Of a stretch of 64,000 nt of DNA, positions 16,451-24,345 are shown piece after piece. Position 1 is the stretch's first letter; each line of letters starts with the position of its first letter. Source of the DNA: Pedobacter hartonius (GTDB lineage: Bacteria; Bacteroidota; Bacteroidia; Sphingobacteriales; Sphingobacteriaceae); NCBI RefSeq assembly GCF_900107535.1, contig NZ_FNRA01000006.1, positions 124,001 to 188,000 on the forward strand. Direction: 5' to 3'. The position numbers were made by a program, and so were the translations under genes. Under the pieces are notes generated by a model. It did no database searches. It saw only the letters and a program-made list of their open reading frames with translations, and was not told the DNA's origin.

Positions 16451-18229
16451 ATGCCCCAAACGATAACAAGAGTATTTGATCTGCTCAAATATAATTTAGA
16501 AAAGTATCCCAAAGACGAATTTATCAGCGGTAAGATCAAGGGAGTGTGGAAGAAATACAGCACCCGGCAATTTTGCGATACAGTAGATAATCTCAGCAGA
16601 GGCCTGATCAGGCTGGGAGCGGGGAAGGGCTCCAGAATTGCGGTGATGTCTCACAACAGGCCCGAGTGGAACATTACGGATTTTGCAATTATCCAGATTG
16701 GGGCTTACCAGATTCCGCTTTATCCTACATTGCCCGAGCATGATATTAAGTTTATACTGGAAGATGCGGAGGTAAGTATCCTGTTTGTTTCTGATGATGC
16801 TTTGTATCAGAAGGTCTGGTCGGTGATGCAAACAATGAATTCCGGTATTAAGCTTTACACTTTCGAAGAAATCACTAACGCCGTTAACTGGATGGATGTG
16901 GTGAACGATGGTGCAGCAAATACAGCAACTGACCTTGAACCTTATCGCCTTGCTATAGATCCGCAGGATATACTGACATTAATTTATACCTCCGGAACTA
17001 CCGGCACACCAAAAGGCGTGATGTTAACCCATAATAACCTGATCATGAATTTTAAGAGCGGAGCGGTTTTAATTCCTAAAGAGGTTAAAAAAGGGCTGAG
17101 CTTTTTGCCATTATGCCATGTGTATGAACGCATGATTATCTACATGTATATCTACAGGGATGTTTCGGTATACTATGCGGAAAGTATGGAAACGATTGTT
17201 GCGGATATCCAGTTTGTGAAACCCCATATTTTTTGTACAGTACCCCGGCTGCTTGAAAAAGTATATGATAGGATCATTGAGAAAGGTAAGGCACTTACGG
17301 GGATAAAAAAGCGTATTTTCTTTTGGGCGCTGGAGCTTGGAGAACAGTTTGAGCTCCAAAAAGACTGGTTATACCATTTCAAACTTGGAATCGCCAGAAA
17401 GCTGGTGTTCAGCAAATGGAAGGCTGCCCTTGGTGGTGAGATCGTTGTCATCGTATCAGGCGGAGCTGCGCTGAACCCGCGTTTAAACAGGATTTTCTGG
17501 GCAGCGGGAATGTGTGTGGTTGAGGGCTACGGATTAACTGAAACCTCCCCGGTGATCAGTTCCAATTACCTTGGCAAGATGATGTTTGGCACCGTCGGCC
17601 ATCCGCTGGAAGGTGTCGAGGTTAAGATCGCTGCCGATGGTGAAGTACTGACAAGAGGCCCGCATGTGATGAAAGGGTATTATAAAAGAGATGATCTTAC
17701 CGCTGAAACCATAGATACTGAAGGCTGGTTTCATACCGGTGATATCGGTGAACTGGTAGGGGACGGTTTTCTGAAAATTACAGACCGCAAAAAGGAGATC
17801 TTTAAAACCGCAGGCGGTAAATATATTGCACCGCAACTGCTGGAGAATAAATATAAAGAATCTGTACTGATCGAACAGATTATGGTACTTGGAGAAAACC
17901 GCAAGTTCCCGGCTGCATTGATTGTTCCTAATTTTGCTGCACTGAAATCATGGTGTGAGCATAAGGGGATGACATACACCACGAATGAAGAAATGCTGAA
18001 AGATCCGCAGGTGATTGAAAAATTTAATCAGGAGATTATCAATGGGTCAGTGGAGTTTGGTAAATGGGAGCAGGTGAAGCGGTTTGCATTGCTGAGTAAA
18101 GAGTGGAGCATTGAAGGCGGGGAATTTAGTCCTAAACTGAGCCTGAAGCGAAAAGTGATCTTAGAAAAGAACAAAGATGTGATTGAGAAATTGTATAAGG
18201 ATGCTGAAGATTATAAAGGTGTACACTGA
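16451..18229 (+). CDS. fadD: Long-chain fatty acid--CoA ligase (AMP-forming)
   Basis: A 592-residue member of the ANL adenylating superfamily. The P-loop-like motif LIYTSGTTGTPKGVMLTH is near residues 178-195, the A5 motif VEGYGLTETSPVIS near 357, and the hinge and A8 region GWFHTGDIGELVGDGFLKI followed by DRKKEIFKTAGGKYIAP near 430-460. These residues bind ATP and activate a fatty acid to an acyl-adenylate, then to acyl-CoA. The sequence is of the FadD15/long-chain synthetase type found widely in Bacteroidota. It stands alone on the plus strand with its own terminator, 2.5 kb upstream of the beta-oxidation operon that would consume its product. The precise chain-length preference is not predictable. 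Confidence 0.92.
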   Translation: MPQTITRVFDLLKYNLEKYPKDEFISGKIKGVWKKYSTRQFCDTVDNLSRGLIRLGAGKGSRIAVMSHNRPEWNITDFAIIQIGAYQIPLYPTLPEHDIKFILEDAEVSILFVSDDALYQKVWSVMQTMNSGIKLYTFEEITNAVNWMDVVNDGAANTATDLEPYRLAIDPQDILTLIYTSGTTGTPKGVMLTHNNLIMNFKSGAVLIPKEVKKGLSFLPLCHVYERMIIYMYIYRDVSVYYAESMETIVADIQFVKPHIFCTVPRLLEKVYDRIIEKGKALTGIKKRIFFWALELGEQFELQKDWLYHFKLGIARKLVFSKWKAALGGEIVVIVSGGAALNPRLNRIFWAAGMCVVEGYGLTETSPVISSNYLGKMMFGTVGHPLEGVEVKIAADGEVLTRGPHVMKGYYKRDDLTAETIDTEGWFHTGDIGELVGDGFLKITDRKKEIFKTAGGKYIAPQLLENKYKESVLIEQIMVLGENRKFPAALIVPNFAALKSWCEHKGMTYTTNEEMLKDPQVIEKFNQEIINGSVEFGKWEQVKRFALLSKEWSIEGGEFSPKLSLKRKVILEKNKDVIEKLYKDAEDYKGVH

Positions 18230-18283
18230 TTTTTAGGGAGTTTACAGCAGCTCAGGCTGATTACAAAATTTCCTGTTTGTTTT

Positions 18284-18325
18284 AAAATATGGGAGGTCAT
18301 GAGAAATGGCCTCCCATATTTTTTT
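18284..18325 (+). terminator. Rho-independent terminator after the acyl-CoA synthetase gene
   Basis: A 13-bp stem (18284-18296 with 18310-18322, core ATATGGGAGG/CCTCCCATAT) runs into a T tract, 55 bp after the stop codon. Confidence 0.85.
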
Positions 18326-18380
18326 GCGCTTTTTTCTAACTAAACCCTGGATTGGCCCTGATGAAGTTCTGAAATGGCTG

Positions 18381-18578
18381 TAGATAAAAGCATATTAAAA
18401 CTATAATGAGCGTATATTGAAACTATCTTCAATAAACCTTTTATAAGCTTTTAATAAGCAGTTGATAAGGTAAATTTGCTTACCGAAGCCTTATCAACCC
18501 CTTACCAAAACCTTATCATTGCCTTATCAGTAATACGTTCAATATAGCTTCAATATACGTTTAATATGTGTTTATCTA
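18381..18578. repeat. About 200-bp inverted-arm array of ~11-nt degenerate repeats
   Basis: The outer arms are near-perfect inverted copies (18381-18399 with 18560-18578, 17 of 19 positions). Further in, CGTATATTGAA at 18411-18421 pairs with its complement at 18549-18559, and GTTGATAAGG at 18461-18470 pairs with CCTTATCAAC at 18489-18498. Each half is itself a run of roughly 11-nt units, for example TTCAATATAGC, TTCAATATACG, TTTAATATGTG on the right and CTTTTATAAG, CTTTTAATAAG, CAGTTGATAAG on the left. No gene is present. It may be a non-autonomous mobile remnant, a protein-binding array phased with the helix, or a long RNA hairpin; none can be decided from sequence. Confidence 0.75.
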
Positions 18579-18586
18579 TACTTTTG
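18579..18586 (+). promoter_or_regulatory. Orphan -7-like element (TACTTTTG)
   Basis: TACTTTTG matches TAnnTTTG directly at the right end of the repeat array and 20 bp before the perfect palindrome at 18606. No gene follows for 230 bp and no -33 TTTG is properly spaced, so this may be chance. Confidence 0.25.
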
Positions 18587-18605
18587 TAATAATACACCCT
18601 GAATG

Positions 18606-18647
18606 GACCAACAGGTAATCCGGCTGCAGCCGGATTACCTGTTGGTC
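18606..18647. repeat. Perfect 42-bp palindrome
   Basis: Every base of 18606-18626 pairs with 18627-18647; the centre is CCGGCTGCAGCCGG and the ends are GACCAACAGG/CCTGTTGGTC. It is far more G+C-rich than the flanking DNA. No T run follows on either strand, so it is not a canonical terminator. It could form a 21-bp hairpin in RNA or a cruciform in DNA, or be a binding site for a dimeric protein. Confidence 0.9.
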
Positions 18648-18819
18648 ATTTCTGTCTATCACTCCGACCATTTAATCAGGAATACAGTAGTTATTTTGAC
18701 TACAGTCATTAGTGTAAAAATAGGCTCATTGGCAATTTGAGCGGTATTTTTCAACTTGGTACAGATATTGCGTACTTCAGGAAAAAATAAGAGAACCAAA
18801 TTAACATTAGACTCATATT

Positions 18820-20154
18820 ATGAAACAAAAACTATTTAAATGTCTGCCGGTAGCCTTGGCTGCCCTATTTGTTGGCGGTGCTGCGCAAGCACAAACACAA
18901 ACGCCAGCGGGTACTTCTGCTGTTCAGCAGTTCAGCACCTGGTCTGTCGGTGTAAATGCGGGAGTGCTTTCTCCTATCTCTCCGCTTGGCGGGAAGAATG
19001 ACTTCTCAAACTGGAAGTCAAGTTTGGGTTATGGTCTGTTCATCAAAAAACAATTCACTCCGTATTTCTCCCTGAAACTGGACGGAATAAGAGGTAAATT
19101 AAAAGGTGATAACGCCGAAGCTTTTGACAGTGGTGCAACGATCACTGACGGAAATAGTGCTTATGAAACTGATCTTTCTTATGCAGGAACATTAAGTGCA
19201 CAGGTGAATATGTTCAATATTGATCTGTTCAAAAAACAAGATGTTTTACAACTGTATGTATCGGCAGGTGCTGGTTTAGCAGGTTACAAACCTACAATTA
19301 CATCAAGCGGAGGCGTTACTTCAGATTATGCAGATGGTAAAACGATCAGTGAACTGGTAATCCCGGTTGGAATTGGTGCTAAATTCAGAGTTTCTGAAAG
19401 AATCAACTTTGATTTAGGATGGTCAGTTTATTTTGTTGATGGTGATAATCTTGATGGTACTTACCGTAACAATAACAGTGACAGGTTCAATTATGCACAC
19501 GCAGGTTTAGAATTTGCTTTGGGTAAAGGGCCACAACTGGCTTATTACAACCCGGTAGCAGCAAGTTACGACGAAGCTGTACAGGCTAAACAACTGGCCG
19601 GTTCACTGAAAAGTGATTTAGACAATCAAAAAGCTGAAAACGCTAAATTGAGATCTGACATGGAAGATCTGTTGAAAGATACAGATGGTGACGGTGTTGC
19701 TGATAAACTGGATAAATGTCCTGGAACTCCATCAGGTACTGTAGTTGACGGAGCCGGATGTCCTTTAGTTACGCCTAAACCTGTTGAAAAAGTAATTATT
19801 ACTGAAGAAGACAGACGTGTGGTTAGGGATGCCATCAGGAACTTAGAATTTGATCTTGGTAAATCTACGATCAGGTCTAAATCTTATCCAACGTTAAACC
19901 GTGTTGCCAACCTGCTGGTAACTAAAAACTTTAGCCTGAAACTGGCTGGTCATACAGATAACACAGGTTCAGCAGAACTGAACATGAGATTATCTAAAGA
20001 CAGAGCTGAGTCAGTTAAAGCTTACCTGGTTTCTCAGGGTGTAAATGCATCGAGGGTTGAAGCTACAGGTTATGGTTTGACACAACCGATTGCATCAAAC
20101 AAAACTGCAGCCGGACGTCAGAAAAACAGACGTGTAGAGTTTACGCTTTACTAG
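18820..20154 (+). CDS. OmpA family outer-membrane protein with TSP3 calcium-binding-like repeat
   Basis: A 444-residue protein with a signal peptide ending near GGAAQAQ (residue 25). An N-terminal beta-barrel spans residues about 40-235 (WSVGVNAGVLSPISP onward). A short coiled stretch follows (VQAKQLAGSLKSDLDNQKAE), then a thrombospondin type 3-like segment DTDGDGVADKLDKCPGTP, and a C-terminal OmpA domain (LEFDLGKSTIRSKSYPTL; LAGHTDNTGSAELNMRLS). The OmpA domain should bind peptidoglycan and tie the outer membrane to the wall. It is the major-porin type abundant in Sphingobacteriaceae. It stands alone, preceded by the repeat-rich gap and followed by a strong terminator. Confidence 0.93.
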   Translation: MKQKLFKCLPVALAALFVGGAAQAQTQTPAGTSAVQQFSTWSVGVNAGVLSPISPLGGKNDFSNWKSSLGYGLFIKKQFTPYFSLKLDGIRGKLKGDNAEAFDSGATITDGNSAYETDLSYAGTLSAQVNMFNIDLFKKQDVLQLYVSAGAGLAGYKPTITSSGGVTSDYADGKTISELVIPVGIGAKFRVSERINFDLGWSVYFVDGDNLDGTYRNNNSDRFNYAHAGLEFALGKGPQLAYYNPVAASYDEAVQAKQLAGSLKSDLDNQKAENAKLRSDMEDLLKDTDGDGVADKLDKCPGTPSGTVVDGAGCPLVTPKPVEKVIITEEDRRVVRDAIRNLEFDLGKSTIRSKSYPTLNRVANLLVTKNFSLKLAGHTDNTGSAELNMRLSKDRAESVKAYLVSQGVNASRVEATGYGLTQPIASNKTAAGRQKNRRVEFTLY

Positions 20155-20174
20155 TAGGTAAATTGAATTCATAC

Positions 20175-20206
20175 AGCCGCCGGATAATCCCGGCGGCTTT
20201 TTTTTT
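20175..20206 (+). terminator. Rho-independent terminator of the OmpA gene
   Basis: A G+C-rich 9-bp stem AGCCGCCGG/CCGGCGGCT (20175-20183 with 20190-20198) is followed by nine T residues, 20 bp after the stop codon. Confidence 0.92.
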
Positions 20207-20218
20207 GCTCTTTTTTTA

Positions 20219-20250
20219 CTTGCATCCTACTATTATATTATTTAGCTTTG
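20219..20250 (+). promoter_or_regulatory. Promoter of the MarR-fad operon (TTG-N20-TAGCTTTG)
   Basis: TTG at 20220-20222 and TAGCTTTG at 20243-20250 are 20 bp apart, in agreement with the Bacteroidota sigma factor consensus. Transcription would start close to 20257, inside the inverted repeat at 20252-20263. Confidence 0.6.
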
Positions 20251-20251
20251 T

Positions 20252-20263
20252 TATGCAAGCATA
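20252..20263. promoter_or_regulatory. Candidate MarR operator (TATGC-AA-GCATA)
   Basis: A perfect inverted repeat, TATGC then AA then GCATA, directly after the -7 element and 7 bp before the marR start codon. Its position over the predicted transcription start fits autorepression by the MarR protein; binding is inferred, not shown. Confidence 0.45.
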
Positions 20264-20270
20264 GCAATTA

Positions 20271-20729
20271 ATGAGACACGAAGAAACTATAGATTATTTA
20301 TTGAAGGTAGTTTGGCAGAATATGTCGAACACCTATAACCAGATTGCTTCAGGCTTCGGCATCACCCAAGCTATTGGATATGTGCTGATTAATATTGACA
20401 AGGAAGGTACGGCTGTTTCGCAGCTGGCCGGGTTGCTGGGGGTAAAGGCCACAAGCCTTTCACGCATACTCAGCAATATGGAAGAGAGCGGGCTGATCTA
20501 CAGGGAAGCCGCGCCATCAGATAAACGTTCTGTGAAGGTATTCCTTACCGACTACGGGAGGGAGAAGAGGCAGCTGGCAAAGGGAGTAGTACGGTCTTTC
20601 AATGAATACCTGAATACGCACCTTACGGTTCAGGAAAAAGACAGCATCGTACAAACCTTGCAGAAATTGAATAAACTCACTTTAGCATATACAGTAACTA
20701 CAGGAAATGATGAACAAAAAGATAAATAA
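20271..20729 (+). CDS. MarR family transcriptional regulator
   Basis: A 152-residue winged-helix regulator. The recognition region is TAVSQLAGLLGVKATSLSRILSNMEESGLIYREAA (helix-turn-helix about residues 45-80), followed by the wing SDKRSVKVFLTDYGRE. MarR proteins bind as dimers to short inverted repeats and are released by small ligands. It is the first gene of the fad operon and its end overlaps the start of fadN by about 23 bp, so the two are translationally linked. By context it probably controls beta-oxidation in response to an acyl-CoA or fatty acid; that ligand assignment is inference. Confidence 0.9.
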   Translation: MRHEETIDYLLKVVWQNMSNTYNQIASGFGITQAIGYVLINIDKEGTAVSQLAGLLGVKATSLSRILSNMEESGLIYREAAPSDKRSVKVFLTDYGREKRQLAKGVVRSFNEYLNTHLTVQEKDSIVQTLQKLNKLTLAYTVTTGNDEQKDK

Positions 20730-23115
20730 AGTAGCGGTATTGGGTTCCGGAATAATGGGCTCACGCATTGCTTGTCACTTTGCGAATATAGGAGTAGAAG
20801 TATTGTTGTTGGATATTGCAGCAAAGGAGCTGCTTCCGGAGGAGCAGGCGAAGGGCTTAACTTTGGATCATCCTCTGGTAAAAAACCGTGTTGTTAATCA
20901 TGCTTTACAGAATGCCATTAAAACCAATCCTTCTCCGGTTTACACCAAAAAAGCCATTGCTAAGATCAGCACAGGCAATTTTGACGATGATATGCAGAAG
21001 ATTGGGACTGCAGACTGGATCATCGAGGTCGTGGTGGAAAATCTTGAGATCAAGAAAAAGGTCTTCGAACAGGTGGAGCAGTTCCGCAAGGCAGGAACCC
21101 TGGTCAGCTCCAATACATCCGGAATCCCGATTCATCTGATGGCTGAAGGCAGAACTGAAGATTTTAAAGCAAATTTCTGCGGGACACATTTCTTTAACCC
21201 GCCCCGTTACCTGCGTTTACTGGAAGTTATCCCTACGCCGGATACCAGGCCTGAGATCGTAGATTTCTTACTATTTTATGGAGATAAGTTCCTTGGTAAA
21301 ACCACTGTTCTGTGTAAAGATACTCCCGCTTTTATTGCAAACAGGGTAGGTGTGTATGCGATTATGGCACTGCTGCACCTGGTGGAAAAATTAGACCTCA
21401 CAGTGGAGGAAGTGGATAAGTTCACCGGCCCTGCGCTGGGCAGGCCCAAGTCGGCCACCTTCCGCACTTCTGACGTGGTGGGACTGGATACGATGATCAA
21501 GGTGTCAAAAGGACTATACGATAACTGTCCTGATGATAAAGCGCATGACCTGTTTAAACTTCCCGCCTATGTAGTGAAAATGGAAGAAAATAAATGGCTG
21601 GGCGATAAAACACAGCAGGGCTTCTACAAAAAAACAAAGACTGCAGACGGTAAAACAGAAATACTGGCGCTGGACCTGAAAACAATGGAATACCGTCCCC
21701 AGGAAAAGGTAAAATCTGCTACCCTGGAACTGACGAAACCTATTGAAAATGTAAGGGACAGGATGAAAGTTTTTGCCGCAGGCAAAGATAAAGCGGCGGA
21801 AGTATTCAGATCTTCCTTTTTCGGTCTTTTTGAATATGTGTCAGACCGCATCCCGGAGATCTCAGACGAGCTGTTCAGAATTGATGATGCCATGCGTGCC
21901 GGTTTCGGCTGGGAGCTTGGGCCATTTGAAGTATGGGATGCAGTGGGCATAACAGACTCGCTGGAAGGGATGAAAACGTATGGGCACGAGGCTGCACCAT
22001 GGGTACATGAAATGCTTGCCGCAGGAAATACATCCTTCTATAAGGTGGAAGATGGGATAAAAAAATATTATGATATCCCTTCGAAAAGTTATCAGGCGCT
22101 TCCCGGTGCCGGTTCATTTATTATACTGGACAACATCAGGGCCGCTAAAACGGTATGGAAAAATTCCGGGGCTTCTATCATTGACCTTGGGGACGGGATC
22201 CTCAATGTGGAGTTTCATTCCAAAATGAATACCATCGGAGGGGATACGCTGCAGGCAATTAATAGAGCGATAGACCTTGCCGAAAAGGAATACAGGGGCC
22301 TGGTCATCGGTAACGATGGGGCAAATTTCTCTGCCGGGGCAAACGTGGGGATGATCTTTATGATGGCTGTGGAACAGGATTGGGATGAGCTGAATATGGC
22401 AGTCAGGTCCTTTCAGAATACTTCAATGAGGATCAGGTACTCTTCCATTCCCGTGGTGGTGGCTCCTCATCACCTGGCCCTGGGTGGCGGATGTGAGTTT
22501 AGCCTGCACGCCGATCATGTACAGCTGAATGCAGAAACCTATATGGGGCTGGTGGAATTTGGCGTAGGCCTGATTCCCGGCGGGGGCGGTTCCAAGGAAT
22601 TTGCCTTACGCGCTTCGGATGAATATAAAGAAGATCAGATCGTTCAGAATGTGCTGAAAGACCGTTTCCTCACGGTAGCTATGGCCAAAGTATCAACTTC
22701 AGCCGAAGAAGCCTTTGAACTGGGTTATCTGCAAAAGGATAAATATTCGGTATCGATGAACGGCAGCAGGCTGATTGCAGATGCAAAAGCAAAGGCGATT
22801 GAACTGGCAGATGCCGGTTATACAAAACCAGTACCCAGAAAGGATATCAGGGTGCTGGGCAAACAAGGGTTAGGAATCGTTTATGCAGGCGCCAATACGA
22901 TGTATTCTGGTCATTATATTTCAGAACATGATAAAAAGATCTCAGAGAAACTGGGTTATGTCATGTGCGGGGGTGATCTGTCTGCTCCCACAGAAGTTAC
23001 CGAACAGTACCTGCTGGATCTGGAAAGGGAAGTTTTTCTTTCGCTTTGCGGCGAAAGAAAAACACTGGAGCGTATCCAGAGTATCGTAACCAAGGGTAAA
23101 CCGTTGCGCAACTAA
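20707..23115 (+). CDS. fadN: 3-hydroxyacyl-CoA dehydrogenase / enoyl-CoA hydratase (FadN type)
   Basis: An 802-residue bifunctional beta-oxidation enzyme. The N-terminal Rossmann domain starts VAVLGSGIMGSRIACHFAN (NAD-binding GxGxxG), with the catalytic-His segment GTHFFNPPRYLRLLEVIP near residue 160 and the two 3HCDH C-terminal domains after it. The C-terminal third is a crotonase domain: ANFSAGANVGMIF, then LALGGGCEFSLHADH and GLVEFGVGLIPGGGGSKE, with catalytic Glu residues in GGGCE and LVEFG. The domain order (dehydrogenase first) is that of Bacillus FadN, opposite to E. coli FadB. ATG at 20707 and 20710 are both possible. It overlaps marR and is followed at 29 bp by fadA. Confidence 0.94.
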   Translation: MMNKKINKVAVLGSGIMGSRIACHFANIGVEVLLLDIAAKELLPEEQAKGLTLDHPLVKNRVVNHALQNAIKTNPSPVYTKKAIAKISTGNFDDDMQKIGTADWIIEVVVENLEIKKKVFEQVEQFRKAGTLVSSNTSGIPIHLMAEGRTEDFKANFCGTHFFNPPRYLRLLEVIPTPDTRPEIVDFLLFYGDKFLGKTTVLCKDTPAFIANRVGVYAIMALLHLVEKLDLTVEEVDKFTGPALGRPKSATFRTSDVVGLDTMIKVSKGLYDNCPDDKAHDLFKLPAYVVKMEENKWLGDKTQQGFYKKTKTADGKTEILALDLKTMEYRPQEKVKSATLELTKPIENVRDRMKVFAAGKDKAAEVFRSSFFGLFEYVSDRIPEISDELFRIDDAMRAGFGWELGPFEVWDAVGITDSLEGMKTYGHEAAPWVHEMLAAGNTSFYKVEDGIKKYYDIPSKSYQALPGAGSFIILDNIRAAKTVWKNSGASIIDLGDGILNVEFHSKMNTIGGDTLQAINRAIDLAEKEYRGLVIGNDGANFSAGANVGMIFMMAVEQDWDELNMAVRSFQNTSMRIRYSSIPVVVAPHHLALGGGCEFSLHADHVQLNAETYMGLVEFGVGLIPGGGGSKEFALRASDEYKEDQIVQNVLKDRFLTVAMAKVSTSAEEAFELGYLQKDKYSVSMNGSRLIADAKAKAIELADAGYTKPVPRKDIRVLGKQGLGIVYAGANTMYSGHYISEHDKKISEKLGYVMCGGDLSAPTEVTEQYLLDLEREVFLSLCGERKTLERIQSIVTKGKPLRN

Positions 23116-23144
23116 TTCATCAGTCATTTTAATTACAGGAAATC

Positions 23145-24323
23145 ATGCAGGAAGCATATATCATAGCAGGTTTACGTACAGCAGTGGGCAAAGCCCCGCG
23201 CGGCGTATTTCGTTTTACCAGGGCCGATGATCTGGCTGCGGAAGTGATCAGACAGCTGGTAGCCCAGGTTCCCAATCTGGACAAAGAGCAAATAGATGAT
23301 GTGATCGTCGGGAACGCTACGCCGGAGGCCGAACAGGGGCTGAATATCGGGAGAATGATCTCCCTGATGGGCCTGGATACGGATAAGGTTCCGGGAGTAA
23401 CGCTGAACAGGTACTGTGCCTCGGGTTTGGACACGATCGCTACGGCAGTGGCGAGGATCAAAAGCGGAATGGCCGACTGTATCATTGCAGGAGGTGTGGA
23501 GGTCATGTCGGGCATGCCTTTTGGCGGCTGGAAAGTGGTGCCTAATGCGGATGTGGCTAAAAAGAACCCGGACTGGTACTGGGGAATGGGTCTTACAGCT
23601 GAGGCTGTAGCCAGTGAATATAAAGTAAGCCGTGAGGACCAGGATGAGTTCGCGTATCAGTCGCACATGAAAGCAATAGAGGCCATCAAAAACGGCCATC
23701 TGAAAGCCGGGATTGCAGCAATTACGGTTACAGAAAATTACCTGGACGGCCAGATGAAGAAAAAGACCAGGACCTATGTGGTGGATACCGATGAAGGGCC
23801 GCGTGAAGATACCAGCCCGGAGAAGCTGGCTAAACTGAAGCCGGTATTTGCTGCCGGCGGGAGCGTTACTGCGGGGAATTCTTCACAGACGTCGGACGGG
23901 GCGGCATTTGTACTGGTGGTTTCAGAAGCTAAAATGAAGGAACTGGGAGTTGACCCGATTGCAAGGCTGGTTGGCTATGGTGTGGTGGGAGTGTCTCCAA
24001 GGATTATGGGCATAGGGCCTATTGATGCCATTCCGCTGGCGCTGAAAAGAGCAGGCCTGAAACTGGAACAGATGGACCTGATTGAGCTTAATGAAGCCTT
24101 CGCCTCCCAATCACTCGCTGTGATCAGGGCCCTGGATATCAATACCGAAAAGCTGAATGTGAATGGAGGGGCAATCGCTCTTGGCCATCCGCTGGGCTGC
24201 ACGGGCGCAAAACTCTCTGTGCAGCTGTTCAATGAACTCAAACGCAGGGAAGGGAAATATGGAATGGTAACGATGTGTGTGGGCAGCGGACAGGGTGCTG
24301 CCGGTATTTTTGAAATGTTATAA
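23145..24323 (+). CDS. fadA: Acetyl-CoA C-acyltransferase (3-ketoacyl-CoA thiolase)
   Basis: A 392-residue thiolase. The nucleophilic Cys is in [16 protein letters not shown] (about residue 90), the general-base His in [17 protein letters not shown] (about 348), and the second Cys in [13 protein letters not shown] (about 378). The [11 protein letters not shown] motif is present. It cleaves 3-ketoacyl-CoA with CoA to give acetyl-CoA and a shortened acyl-CoA, the last step of a beta-oxidation round. It follows fadN by 29 bp and precedes the acyl-CoA dehydrogenase by 22 bp. Length and motifs are complete. Confidence 0.95.
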   Translation: MQEAYIIAGLRTAVGKAPRGVFRFTRADDLAAEVIRQLVAQVPNLDKEQIDDVIVGNATPEAEQGLNIGRMISLMGLDTDKVPGVTLNRYCASGLDTIATAVARIKSGMADCIIAGGVEVMSGMPFGGWKVVPNADVAKKNPDWYWGMGLTAEAVASEYKVSREDQDEFAYQSHMKAIEAIKNGHLKAGIAAITVTENYLDGQMKKKTRTYVVDTDEGPREDTSPEKLAKLKPVFAAGGSVTAGNSSQTSDGAAFVLVVSEAKMKELGVDPIARLVGYGVVGVSPRIMGIGPIDAIPLALKRAGLKLEQMDLIELNEAFASQSLAVIRALDINTEKLNVNGGAIALGHPLGCTGAKLSVQLFNELKRREGKYGMVTMCVGSGQGAAGIFEML

Positions 24324-24345
24324 TATAACCTAAATATAAACCGAT

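Noticed and set aside
18381-18578. CRISPR array
   Set aside because: The repeated units are about 11 nt, degenerate and contiguous, with no constant repeat and variable spacer pattern, and no cas genes are near.
23172-23699. Minus-strand frame of 175 codons opposite the thiolase
   Set aside because: The thiolase frame has complete catalytic motifs; the opposite frame is a shadow.
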